Shown here one piece after another: positions 38,073 to 47,085 of a DNA stretch of 64,000 nucleotides. Below the pieces are notes generated by a model. The model saw only the letters and a list, made by a program, of their open reading frames with translations. It was not told the DNA's origin and ran no database searches. Made by a program: the position numbers and the translations under genes. Origin of the DNA: Bradysia coprophila (Eukaryota > Arthropoda > Insecta > Diptera > Sciaridae); contig NC_050738.1 of assembly GCF_014529535.1 (NCBI RefSeq), positions 9,147,410 through 9,211,409 on the forward strand. The letters are read 5' to 3'. Within the stretch, counting starts at the first letter, position 1. Each line of letters opens with the position of its first letter.

Positions 38073-39623
38073 ATGAAAAGTGGTTTACTGTACTTGTGTG
38101 TGCTTGGACTCGGAATGAGCTCGTACACGTCTCCGAACATTGTAGAAAATGGTACGATAGATCTGCAATATAACCTGCTTTTCGGTTGTCTGGTATCACT
38201 TGGAGTAAATTGGAATAACATCCATCACCGAAACAGCGGTCCTGCTTACGATGAATTAAATTTTCAATGGAACTCACTAAACGGACATGTGGAACCGTTG
38301 GCATACTTAGTGGCTACTCATGTATCTGACGTTCAAAAGGCTGTTACTTGCTGTGGTTTAATAAAAGTTCGTATAGTGGCTCGGAGTGGTGGACACTCGT
38401 ACATAAAGAACGGATTTGGTGATTCACGATCGTTGATAGTCGATCTAGCCAAAATGAATCATATTTCGGTCGATCCGAAGCAGATGACAAGTGAAATCGG
38501 TGCAGGTGCCAAGCTTGCTCAAGTGTCTTTCACGTTGTGGAAAAATGGAAAATTCTTAATTCCTGGTGGTATCTGTCCAATTGTAGGAATTGCTGGATTG
38601 ACACTGGGTGGAGGATATGGTCGTTTTACAACAGTATTTGGATTAACCTCGGATAGTGTAGTGGAAATGGAGATGGTTGATGCTAGAGGACAGTTGCTAG
38701 TTATTAATAATTCAACAAACAGCGACCTATTCTGGGCACTTCGTGGTGGAGGAGGAGGAAATTTCGGTATTGTTACAAAGTTCAAGTTTAAAATATACAA
38801 AGCACCGCGCTCTATTGTTTATATCGAGCATTATTACAGTTTTGAAACGGCCTTCACACAATTTTATAGTGCATTTCAAAAATTGATGATGTCTGGTGTA
38901 CCACGACATTTTTCGCTTCTTATCAGAATAATTAAAAATAAAATTTTTATGGGGTTACATGGGTACAACTTCCATCAGCAGAACGAAACAGTGAACAGCA
39001 TGACAAAATACTTAAATTCGTTTTCGTTTCCAAATGCGACTTCAAGTGCAAGTAAACTTATGTCGTATGAAGAATTCATGGTAGAGGACGCAAGCAATTT
39101 TTCTGCTGTAATGATACAAACTGTATCACAATTAGAAAATATGACCAAGTATGATGCAGTCGTTGGCTGGAAAACAATGAGATCGATGTTTGTTGATCAA
39201 ATTCTAAATGAGAGCCAAATTTCCAGGCTAAATGATCTACTCAGTGAATATTTGCCATACATGGAACTTGCTTTTGAACCTAATAACGCTGCGGTGAACT
39301 CAATATTACCCTCAGACACTGCATTCGTTCATCGAGGAACGAATTTATTTGTAGTGCAACTTGTCGCTTTTACTTCGCCTCACAAACAACCAGACGTTCA
39401 AGCCGACCGTGCAATGGGATTGCTTTTTGAGAAAAGTAAATCGGTTTTTCATCACCGAGAGTCCTATCAAAATTACATGAATCGAAACCTTACCGATTAT
39501 TTGGTACGATATTATGGTTCGAATTTAAACAGGCTTGTCAGCATAAAAGGGCGATATGATCCGGGAAATATGTTCCATCATCCACAGTCAATTCCAGTCA
39601 ATATTGATTTACTAGGAAAATAA
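38073..39623 (+). CDS. Secreted BBE-like FAD oxidase, copy 1, 516 aa
   Basis: This is a berberine-bridge-enzyme-like flavoprotein (FAD_binding_4 plus BBE domains), expected to oxidise a small molecule or sugar with O2 outside the cell. I start at the ATG at 38073 (context GAAAATG); the reading before it begins only with TTG. Residues 1-16 form a signal peptide. The FAD domain spans about 70-250: RSGGHSY with His108 and GGICPIVGIAG with Cys168 are the two FAD-tethering residues of bicovalent family members, followed by LGGGYG and WALRGGGGGNFGIVT. Residues 250-450 form the substrate domain and YYGSN...YDPGNMFHHPQSI the BBE tail. Several N-glycosylation sites are present. There is no intron. Its substrate domain differs most from the other copies, and the NYMD motif is NYMN. 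Substrate unknown. Confidence 0.93.
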   Translation: MKSGLLYLCVLGLGMSSYTSPNIVENGTIDLQYNLLFGCLVSLGVNWNNIHHRNSGPAYDELNFQWNSLNGHVEPLAYLVATHVSDVQKAVTCCGLIKVRIVARSGGHSYIKNGFGDSRSLIVDLAKMNHISVDPKQMTSEIGAGAKLAQVSFTLWKNGKFLIPGGICPIVGIAGLTLGGGYGRFTTVFGLTSDSVVEMEMVDARGQLLVINNSTNSDLFWALRGGGGGNFGIVTKFKFKIYKAPRSIVYIEHYYSFETAFTQFYSAFQKLMMSGVPRHFSLLIRIIKNKIFMGLHGYNFHQQNETVNSMTKYLNSFSFPNATSSASKLMSYEEFMVEDASNFSAVMIQTVSQLENMTKYDAVVGWKTMRSMFVDQILNESQISRLNDLLSEYLPYMELAFEPNNAAVNSILPSDTAFVHRGTNLFVVQLVAFTSPHKQPDVQADRAMGLLFEKSKSVFHHRESYQNYMNRNLTDYLVRYYGSNLNRLVSIKGRYDPGNMFHHPQSIPVNIDLLGK

Positions 39624-39624
39624 A
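39619..39624 (+). terminator. Poly(A) signal overlapping the stop codon, copy 1
   Basis: AATAAA includes the TAA stop. T-rich and GT-rich sequence (GCTTTTTGTGCTTG) follows 25-40 bp downstream, as expected for a cleavage site with an extremely short 3' UTR. The same arrangement is seen in the three other copies. Confidence 0.45.
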
Positions 39625-39984
39625 AGGAATTTACAACGAAAAATAATCGCTTTTTGTGCTTGCTTCATTCAAATGAGATGCTCGCTCAGTGTGCCCTGTC
39701 GAAAAATATGTACGTAGCTAAATAACTATTTATTTATACCTACTGCTTTTTGCCCCAAGAATTTATATGTTCACTGGATAAACCTATCAACATTTGTTTC
39801 TCCAGTAATCTACGAAATTCTCTTGATCAATACACGGTGTGAACAGGCACTGGGTGGCCAAACCCCAAAAAAGCCAATAAAAGTTCTATTTTTCGTCACT
39901 GAGTTGAAAAAATAACCATTTGCAACGTCATTGTTCCTAACTTATCCTAAAATATTTTGTTTTTCTAAATTCTTACTTTTTCCC

Positions 39985-40175
39985 GAGGCACAGCTCTGCT
40001 TCTAGCATTAACATAAGAAATATTTGTAGGCTTATGCATTCAAAATAGGCCCTGTATTTTCTCGTAAATATAGGAGTCATGACTTCTTAGTGTGAATAAA
40101 AACACACCACACATGCAATCGTTGGAAAATTAAGTGTTGGTGCTAGAAGCAGTGCTTTGCCCGAGGTCAACACAA
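39985..40175. repeat. Foldback element downstream of copy 1
   Basis: GAGGCACAGCTCTGCTTCTAGCATTAACA on the left is answered by TGTTGGTGCTAGAAGCAGTGCTTTGCCCGAG on the right. Shorter relatives with the same CTTCTAGCA / TGCTAGAAG ends sit at about 43030-43125 and 47130-47222. Confidence 0.6.
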
Positions 40176-40675
40176 AGTTTCAACTGAGCTGAGAAAATGA
40201 CTATTTTATCGTATGCGTTGTGAAATAGTTATTTGTTTACCGACGGGAGAAAATAGAAAATTCCAAGAAGAGCGATGTTTGCGGCCAAAGCGAAGCGAGT
40301 GCTGTAATTTCGCTCGAGCTCATGCGTACATGTTGTGTTTTGCCGTCTTTCTCCACGAAACGAAAACATCGATTCGCCATACAATTTTTAAAAACATAAA
40401 CAAAGTGACAGTTTGAATGAGAAAAGTTCTATTTTCTCCTCAGGGGAGAGGAGTTCTGCAGTTTTATCATTATAGTGAGTTGAATTGAGCGAGACTCGTA
40501 TGGAAATCGAATTTATGCGTCGGACAGGTATATCGCAGATATTCAAAAAAAGTTACCGTAAACTTTTCGAGGTTTTGGTTGATTTGTGGTCAGGGGACAT
40601 CGATTAACATTTATCGACAATAAAAATTAAAATGTCACATCTGCTTAGCAATTTGCCGGTTACTGTGACTTGTCG
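40176..40675. other. Spacer between copies 1 and 2, repeat debris
   Basis: It contains a copy of the GTTTGCGGCCAAAGCGAAGCGAG motif at 40277-40299, preceded by GAAAATTCCAA as at 31940-31987. This suggests a fragment of the same dispersed element. The frame at 40213-40416 overlaps this debris and is not a credible gene. Confidence 0.4.
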
Positions 40676-40810
40676 ACTTTAGGCACCCTGGAAATCAGTA
40701 AAGGAGTCTAGAAATAAATTTCAAAAAATCAAAAATTAAATTTTAGATTTTTTAAACTTTACTTGGAGATAACCCTCGACTCCTTTATTACTTTCCAGGG
40801 TGTCTAAAGT
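40676..40810. repeat. Foldback MITE, 135 bp
   Basis: The inverted ends are ACTTTAGGCACCCTGGAAA.CAGTAAAGGAGTC and GACTCCTTTATTACTTTCCAGGGTGTCTAAAGT, about 33 bp each with few mismatches, around an AT-rich centre. It has no coding capacity and is specific to this spacer. Confidence 0.7.
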
Positions 40811-41297
40811 TCCAGCGTGCGCATTATTCTGCAATGTGTTAGACTTTATTCGTCCACAACGCGGCCTTTTCCGCACTTTACACTATAGACAATTTATTTT
40901 AATTATTCTACAAAGAAGTTTTGAAATTTTGTACATTAATAAATAACGTACTTTGTACAATTGTATGTAATACATAGTTTACATGAATGGTGCTGTATCA
41001 GTGGCACAAGTCATTTTTTTTTAAATATCAAGATCGTCGAAGCCATTACTATCAGCTTGAGCATGCGTAAACTTGACATTACCCTCTCTTCTGTCGATAG
41101 ACCTTTATCTGAATAGTCCAATTATGCAGAAACATGTAAAATGCAGGTACGCCGCTATCAATAATTTGCAATTAAGTCAGTTAATATAATTCTTGACATG
41201 ATGGGATCGCATGGATGATGTGACTAAGACTATAGTGTTTCATCAAAGTCAAGAACCATATACGTATCACAATACGTGAACGTATACGATTAGTATT

Positions 41298-41437
41298 CGT
41301 ACGGGGCTTATCCAGTAATCTGCTAACGACCTCGACCGTTTCCTATTAAAGAGAACCCAATCCGCATTTGCTAGCAATTCGATAATGTATAAGCTATCAA
41401 ATACACCTAGTTTATCGAATTGAAATACTTTGTGAAA
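41298..41437 (+). promoter_or_regulatory. Conserved upstream region of BBE-like copy 2
   Basis: CGTACGGGGCTTAT at 41298, then CCTATTAAAGAGAA about 95 bp before the ATG, then TGTATAAG about 50 bp before it, all conserved almost base for base upstream of copies 3 and 4. The distal inverted partner AGCCCCGTACG is not present here. Confidence 0.45.
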
Positions 41438-42985
41438 ATGAAAATTGGTTTACTTCACTTGTGTGTATTTGGACTCGGGATGAACTCGTACACGTCTCCG
41501 AACATTGTAGAAAATGGTACGAGAGATCTGCAATATAACCTGCTTTTTAGTTGTCTGGTATCACTTGGAGTAAATTGGAATAACATCCATCACCGAAACA
41601 GTGGTCCTGCTTACGATGAATTAAATTTTCAATGGAACTCACTAAACGGGTATGTGGAACCGTTGGCATACTTAGTGGCCTATCATGTATCTGACGTTCA
41701 AAAGGCTGTTACTTGCTGTGGTTTAATAAAAGTTCGTATAGTGGCTCGGAGTGGTGGACACTCGTACATAAAGAACGGATTTGGTGATTCACGATCGTTG
41801 ATAGTCGATCTAGCCAAAATGAATCATATTTCGGTCGATCCGAAGCAGATGACAAGTGAAATCGGTGCAGGTGCTAAGGTTGCTCTGGTGTCTTATACGT
41901 TGTGGAAAAATGGAAAATTCTTAATTCCTGGTGGTATCTGTCCAATCGTAGGAATTGCTGGATTGACACTGGGTGGAGGATACGGTCGTTTTACAACAGT
42001 ATTTGGATTAACCTCGGATAGTGTAGTTGAAATGGAGATGGTTGATGCTAGAGGACAGTTACTAGTTATTAATAATTCCACAAACAGTGACCTATTCTGG
42101 GCCCTTCGTGGTGGAGGAGGAGGAAATTTCGGTATAGTTACAAAGTTCAAGTTTAAAATATACAAAGCACCGCGCTCTGTCGTTTACGTTCGAAATGAAT
42201 TCAGTTTTGAGAACTTTTCCCAATTTTATAGGGCATGGCAAACGTTAATGAATTTTGGTGTACCACGACATTTTTCTCTTGATTTTAAAATATTTGACAG
42301 TCACATTCTAATGGAGGTATTTGGGTTCAATTTCCAATACCAGAACGAAATAATGGAAAGCGTAACAAATTTCCTTAGTTCATTTTCGTTTCCAAATGCG
42401 ACTTCAAGTTCAAGTAAAGTTATGTCGTATGAAGAATTCATGGTAGCGGACGCAACCGCATTTTCTTCTGTAATGATACAAACTGTATCACAATTGGAGA
42501 ATATGACGAAGTATGATGCAGTCGTTGAGTGGAAAAAAGTGAAGTCGATGTTTGTTGATCAGATTCTAAATGAAAGCCAGATCTATGCGCTAAAAGATCT
42601 ATTCAGTGAATATTTGCCATATCTTGATCTAACTGCTGAACCTAATAACGCTGCAGTAAACTCAATATTACCATCAGACAGTGCATTCGTTCATCGAGGA
42701 ACGAATTTATTTGATCTTCAATTTCGCGCATCTAGTGTGCCTCCCAAACAACCTGACTTTCAAGCCGATCGAGCAATACGAATGCTTTTTGAGAAAAGTA
42801 AATCTGTTTTTCATCACCGAGAATCCTATCAAAATTACATGGATCAAGACCTTACCGATTATTTGGTACGATATTATGGTTCGAATTTAGACAGGCTTGT
42901 CAGCATAAAAAGTCGATATGATCCGGGAAATATGTTCCATCATCCACAGTCAATTCCAGTCAATATGGATCTATCGGGAAAATAA
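41438..42985 (+). CDS. Secreted BBE-like FAD oxidase, copy 2, 515 aa
   Basis: This is an intact paralogue of the upstream copy with the same architecture: signal peptide (MKIGLLHLCVFGLGM), FAD domain with RSGGHSY (His108) and GGICPIVGIAG (Cys168), LGGGYG, the WALRGGGGGNFGIVT loop, a substrate domain from about 250, and the YDPGNMFHHPQSIPV tail. Through about residue 248 it is almost the same as copy 1. After that it follows copies 3 and 4 (VRNEFSFENFSQFYRAWQ) and carries NYMDQDL, the NYxD form seen in many bacterial BBE-like proteins. Its last 190 or so residues are the same as in copy 3. Like the others it has no intron and starts at the ATG, not the upstream TTG. Likely an extracellular oxidase; substrate unknown. 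Confidence 0.93.
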   Translation: MKIGLLHLCVFGLGMNSYTSPNIVENGTRDLQYNLLFSCLVSLGVNWNNIHHRNSGPAYDELNFQWNSLNGYVEPLAYLVAYHVSDVQKAVTCCGLIKVRIVARSGGHSYIKNGFGDSRSLIVDLAKMNHISVDPKQMTSEIGAGAKVALVSYTLWKNGKFLIPGGICPIVGIAGLTLGGGYGRFTTVFGLTSDSVVEMEMVDARGQLLVINNSTNSDLFWALRGGGGGNFGIVTKFKFKIYKAPRSVVYVRNEFSFENFSQFYRAWQTLMNFGVPRHFSLDFKIFDSHILMEVFGFNFQYQNEIMESVTNFLSSFSFPNATSSSSKVMSYEEFMVADATAFSSVMIQTVSQLENMTKYDAVVEWKKVKSMFVDQILNESQIYALKDLFSEYLPYLDLTAEPNNAAVNSILPSDSAFVHRGTNLFDLQFRASSVPPKQPDFQADRAIRMLFEKSKSVFHHRESYQNYMDQDLTDYLVRYYGSNLDRLVSIKSRYDPGNMFHHPQSIPVNMDLSGK

Positions 42986-42986
42986 A
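42981..42986 (+). terminator. Poly(A) signal overlapping the stop codon, copy 2
   Basis: AATAAA spans the TAA stop. CTTTTTTTGTGATTGTTT follows about 25 bp downstream as a plausible GU-rich element. An alternative AAATAAAG lies near 43133. Confidence 0.45.
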
Positions 42987-43271
42987 AAGGAATTTACAGT
43001 GAAAAACAATCTTTTTTTGTGATTGTTTCAGGCATAGCACTACTTCTAGCACTAACACTCATTTTTCATGTATCAAAAAGCTTACAAATATGTCTTATGT
43101 TCATGCTAGAAGCAGAGCTTCATCACCTTTCGAAATAAAGTTGTTCAGCCGCACCGTGATTAGCATAATATTTTCCTGTATGTAATGCATTGCATATAGT
43201 TTATAGGAATTACATAGACCACACCTGTTAGAAAATGTGGTGTGACTGTGACACAAGTCTAACTATTTATT

Positions 43272-43764
43272 TTTCGCAATTCCGGTCCATAATCATCACC
43301 TTTCCATGCATCCATTTAATGTCGTTTTGAAGGTATTTATATTTCACTGTATTCCCAGACACAGCGCAATATGAACTTTTTTTTCGCACGCAGTGCGTTA
43401 TCAACTTTTTTTCGCACGCAGTGCGATATCAATTTTTTTTCGCACGCTAAAGAACCTGTTACCTTCAACGAAGGCTAAATTTTTATAAATAAAAATCTTG
43501 CATTGACCAGAAATCGAACCCCCGACACCAAAAGGTTTTTGAGCACAATGCAGCGACTATAGCCATTCGGCTATAGAGTCACACAATTATACCGAACGTA
43601 TTGTTGAAGCGTATAATACTAAGCATTGACTACTCGATTTCATTCAACGCGTCTCTTTACATCACATTGCAATGTGTATTATAATGCAGCCTTCTTGATC
43701 GTTCAACAAAATGTAGGCGATGTTTTGCATTGGAAAGGTGATTATGGCCCGAAATTGCGAAAAA
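43272..43764. repeat. Foldback element in the copy 2-3 spacer
   Basis: The left end TTTTTCGCAATTCCGGTCCATAATCA and the right end TGATTATGGCCCGAAATTGCGAAAAA are inverted repeats continuing into CACCTTTCCA. The interior has three roughly 30-bp units (TTTTTTCGCACGCAGTGCG, about 43370-43448) and a tRNA-like core. It is absent from the spacers before copy 1, between copies 1 and 2, and between 3 and 4, so it was inserted after the duplications. Confidence 0.65.
43503..43585 (-). other. tRNA-like (SINE-type) sequence
   Basis: On the minus strand TAGCCGAATGGCTA forms a perfect D-arm hairpin and fits a pol III A box. About 45 bp further, GGGGTTCGATTTC fits a B box. The overall layout suggests a tRNA with a long variable arm (Leu/Ser type). 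The acceptor stem does not pair, so this is a tRNA-derived repeat or pseudogene, not a working tRNA. Confidence 0.5.
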
Positions 43765-43769
43765 CGTTG

Positions 43770-43893
43770 TATCTACCACGGTAGGTATGCCGGTATTTTT
43801 TCGCACACGACGTCTTGTCGACCTCGGCTTCGCCTCGGGTCGACAATCGACATCTAGTGCGAAAAAACACCTTCATACCTACCTTGGTAGATA
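43770..43893. repeat. Hairpin abutting the foldback element
   Basis: TATCTACCACGGTAGGTATG...TTTTTTCGCAC on the left is answered by GTGCGAAAAAACACC..CATACCTACCTTGGTAGATA on the right. A GC-rich apex GTCGACC TCGGCTTCGCCTCG GGTCGAC sits between them. Its apex style resembles the hairpin at 47987-48104. Confidence 0.65.
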
Positions 43894-44070
43894 AATAACT
43901 ATTATAAAATACCGAGGTCCGGCATCAGCATGCGAAAACTTAGTATCACACTCTCTGTTATCGACAGGCCTTTAACTGAATAGTTTGATTATGCAGAAAC
44001 ATGTAAAATGCAGGTATGCTGCTTTCAATAATGCACCATTTAGTCAGTTTATTTAATGATGCACATTTTT

Positions 44071-44088
44071 AGCCCCGTACGATGTTGA
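44071..44088 (+). promoter_or_regulatory. Distal AGCCCCGTACG word of copy 3
   Basis: The sequence AGCCCCGTACGATGTTGA is the same as at 37789 and 49348. In copy 3 it has been pushed 1.2 kb further from its gene by the retrotransposon fragment that follows. Confidence 0.35.
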
Positions 44089-44105
44089 GAAATATATGTG
44101 ATCTA

Positions 44106-45321
44106 GAAGAAAACGTTTATTCGAGCATAAAAATACAAAAATAAAGGTGCTGCCCTGATATCCAAGGTTGCTATGTCACACAGCGTACCGATCTATCCTA
44201 AGACAATCATACTACTAACATCACGTTGTTTTTACTAACTAATTTTATGTCAAAATTTATGACTAGGTCAATTATATATATGATTATTGATGATGAAAAT
44301 CGTCTTAATTAGCACCATTTCAGAAATGTCTTTAATTTTATCACAGTTGAGTTTAAATTCTTTGAAGAAATTTATCACACTTTTTCCAATTCCACCTCTG
44401 CTACCAAACCATAGACCGCGCACTGTCCAATTTCTATCACCAAATGAGTCTCTGTAACGTTCTGCATAGAACGGAATACATTTTTCATATATCTGTCGCT
44501 TTTCGTTGCTAATTATTTCATCTTGATTGATATCGTTGGTTTCGTAACGTATGGTAGGATCAATGATGAAGGCGTTTTTCGATGCTGAAGCGAGTTTTTC
44601 CGTCGGTATCGATAGCGTAAACTTCATCAAAGCATTCGAATCCTTTCTCACGTAACATGTCGGCGATTGTATGCTTAACGCTATGGTGTCTAGCTGTGAT
44701 TAGCAGGCTACTCGATGGACAACTTCCAGATACGTGTGAAATCGTTTCATTCTCTCTGTCACATTTACGGCAGAGGCTGGAAGTGGTCGAGACGCCTGGT
44801 ACTCCATTTAGATTCGCATAGTTGATGCTAAGCTTTATTGCTGCTACCCATTCCGATGACGAAAGTGAGTTCTTATTGTAGACAAAATCGTTGCTCGCTG
44901 TGTGCTGACTGAAGTGAATGACTCCTGAGCCTTGGTATGATAGGTTACACCAGCGATCGTATGCTTCGTTTCGCAGTGCTGCTCTTAGTGATCTTGTCGT
45001 ATCACCCACAACGTTCAGAGTTTTAACGCAAGCCGTCATTTCGTCATCACAATTCGCGATACTCAGGAACAAGCCGTCCTCAACTTTCGAAAGCTTGCTC
45101 GATATGGCAAAGTGTTGAAGGTGCGCTTCCCATTCCGCTCGGAGCAGCCCAAGGCCTCTCATCTTTCTAGGAGCATAGAAGAGGTTGTCATTGGAGCGTT
45201 GCGGGATTCCGATGATTTCTTTCACAGAACGTCGAATCATCACATCCAGGCCTTTTGTGAAGTACGCCGGGATTCTGTTGGTTGGTGCTGCTTGAAGTGG
45301 GTAGACAAGCGTTGGAAAGAC
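44106..45321 (-). mobile_element. 5'-truncated, frameshifted R2-type non-LTR retrotransposon
   Basis: The minus strand encodes the C-terminal part of an R2-clade polyprotein. Reading starts at the truncation (FPTLVYPLQAAPTNRIPAYF) and runs through the post-RT region and a CCHC knuckle (CRKCDRENETISHVSGSC). It ends with a restriction-like endonuclease segment (AFIIDPTIRYE, then GLWFGSRGGIGKS). The frame breaks once, at about 44560-44600, so the copy is dead. A 3' UTR of about 160 bp ends at 44106. The spacer before copy 4 shows the uninterrupted site at 49377-49390, which fixes both ends of the insert. R2 elements normally sit in 28S rDNA; this one does not. Confidence 0.85.
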
Positions 45322-45396
45322 ATATTGATAAACTGCTGTTTTATTTTTATAATAACGTGGAAAGTGAACACAAAGTGAACGTATACGATTAGTATT

Positions 45397-45536
45397 CGTA
45401 TGGGGCTTATCCAGTAATCTGCTAACGACCTCGACCGTTTCCTATTAAAGAGAACCCAATCCGCATTTGCTAGCAATTCGATAATGTATAAGCTATCAAA
45501 TACACCTAGTTTATCGAATTGAAATACTTTGTGAAA
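45397..45536 (+). promoter_or_regulatory. Conserved upstream region of BBE-like copy 3
   Basis: CGTATGGGGCTTAT (one base changed from copies 1 and 2), CCTATTAAAGAGAA and TGTATAAG occur in the same order and spacing as upstream of copy 4. The two regions are nearly the same over at least 180 bp. Confidence 0.45.
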
Positions 45537-47084
45537 ATGAAAATTGGTTTACTTTACTTGTGTGTGCTTGGACTCGGAATGAGCTCGTACTCGTCTCCGA
45601 ACATTGTAGAAAATGGTACGAGAGATCTGCAATATAACCTGCTTTTTGGTTGTCTGGTATCACTTGGAGTAAATTGGAATAACATCCATCACCGAAACAG
45701 CAGTCCTGCTTACGATGAATTAAATTTTCAATGGAACTCACTAAACGGACATGTGGAACCGTTGGCATACTTAGTGGCCCATCATGTGTCTGACGTTCAA
45801 AAGGCTGTTACTTGCTGTGGTTTAACAAAAGTTCGTATAGTGGCTCGGAGTGGTGGACACTCGTATATAAAGACCGGATTTGGTGATTCACGATCGTTGA
45901 TAGTCGATTTAGCCAAAATGAATCATATTTCGGTCGATCCGAAGGATATGACAAGTGAAATTGGTGCAGGTGCTAAGGTTGCTCTAGTGTCTTTCACGTT
46001 GTGGAAAAATGGAAAATTCTTAATTCCTAGTGGAATCTGTCCAACCGTAGGAATTGCTGGATTGACAATGGGTGGAGGATATGGTCGTTTTACAACAGTA
46101 TTTGGATTGACCTCGGATAGTGTAGTGGAAATGGAGATGGTTGATGCTAGAGGACAGTTACTGGTTATTAATAATTCCACAAATAGTGACCTATTCTGGG
46201 CCCTTCGTGGTGGAGGTGGAGGAAATTTCGGTATAGTTACAAAGTTCAAGTTTAAAATATACAAAGCACCGCGCTCTGTCGTTTACGTCCGAAATGAATT
46301 CAGTTTTGAGAACTTTTCACAATTTTATAGGGCATGGCAAACGTTAATTAATTTTGGTGTACCACGACATTTTTCTCTTGTTTTTAAAATATTTGACAGC
46401 CACATTGTAATGGAGGTATTTGGGTACAATTTCGAATACCAGAACGAAACAGTGGAAAGCATAACAAATTTCCTAAATTCATTTTCGTTTCCGAATGCGA
46501 CTTCAAGTTCAAGTAAAGTTATGTCGTATGAAGAATTCATGGTAGCGGACGCAACCGCATTTTCTTCTGTAATGATACAAACTGTATCACAATTGGAGAA
46601 TATGACGAAGTATGATGCAGTCGTTGAGTGGAAAAAAGTGAAGTCGATGTTTGTTGATCAGATTCTAAATGAAAGCCAGATCTATGCGCTAAAAGATCTA
46701 TTCAGTGAATATTTGCCATATCTTGATCTAACTGCTGAACCTAATAACGCTGCAGTAAACTCAATATTACCATCAGACAGTGCATTCGTTCATCGAGGAA
46801 CGAATTTATTTGATCTTCAATTTCGCGCATCTAGTGTGCCTCCCAAACAACCTGACTTTCAAGCCGATCGAGCAATACGAATGCTTTTTGAGAAAAGTAA
46901 ATCTGTTTTTCATCACCGAGAATCCTATCAAAATTACATGGATCAAGACCTTACCGATTATTTGGTACGATATTATGGTTCGAATTTAGACAGGCTTGTC
47001 AGCATAAAAAGTCGATATGATCCGGGAAATATGTTCCATCATCCACAGTCAATTCCAGTCAATATGGATCTATCGGGAAAATAA
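45537..47084 (+). CDS. Secreted BBE-like FAD oxidase, copy 3, 515 aa
   Basis: This is an intact intronless paralogue with signal peptide (MKIGLLYLCVLGLGM), RSGGHSY (His108), PSGICPTVGIAG (Cys168; the preceding Gly of copies 1 and 2 is Ser), MGGGYG, the WALRGGGGGNFGIVT loop and the NYMDQDL...YDPGNMFHHPQSIPV tail. It is a mosaic. Up to about residue 185 it shares with copy 4 the changes SSPAYD, IKTGFGD and DPKDM. From about residue 325 onward it is the same as copy 2. The mature protein should be secreted and glycosylated (NNST, NATSS, NESQ, NMTK). It is probably a small-molecule or sugar oxidase producing H2O2; the substrate is unknown. Confidence 0.93.
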   Translation: MKIGLLYLCVLGLGMSSYSSPNIVENGTRDLQYNLLFGCLVSLGVNWNNIHHRNSSPAYDELNFQWNSLNGHVEPLAYLVAHHVSDVQKAVTCCGLTKVRIVARSGGHSYIKTGFGDSRSLIVDLAKMNHISVDPKDMTSEIGAGAKVALVSFTLWKNGKFLIPSGICPTVGIAGLTMGGGYGRFTTVFGLTSDSVVEMEMVDARGQLLVINNSTNSDLFWALRGGGGGNFGIVTKFKFKIYKAPRSVVYVRNEFSFENFSQFYRAWQTLINFGVPRHFSLVFKIFDSHIVMEVFGYNFEYQNETVESITNFLNSFSFPNATSSSSKVMSYEEFMVADATAFSSVMIQTVSQLENMTKYDAVVEWKKVKSMFVDQILNESQIYALKDLFSEYLPYLDLTAEPNNAAVNSILPSDSAFVHRGTNLFDLQFRASSVPPKQPDFQADRAIRMLFEKSKSVFHHRESYQNYMDQDLTDYLVRYYGSNLDRLVSIKSRYDPGNMFHHPQSIPVNMDLSGK

Positions 47085-47085
47085 A
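47080..47085 (+). terminator. Poly(A) signal overlapping the stop codon, copy 3
   Basis: AATAAA includes the TAA stop, with the same downstream T/GT-rich block as copy 2. Confidence 0.45.

Noticed and set aside
44268-45243. Two separate host genes on the minus strand
   Set aside because: They are two frames of one R2-type polyprotein end, separated by a frameshift, continuing upstream in the spliced-in frame to about 45321.
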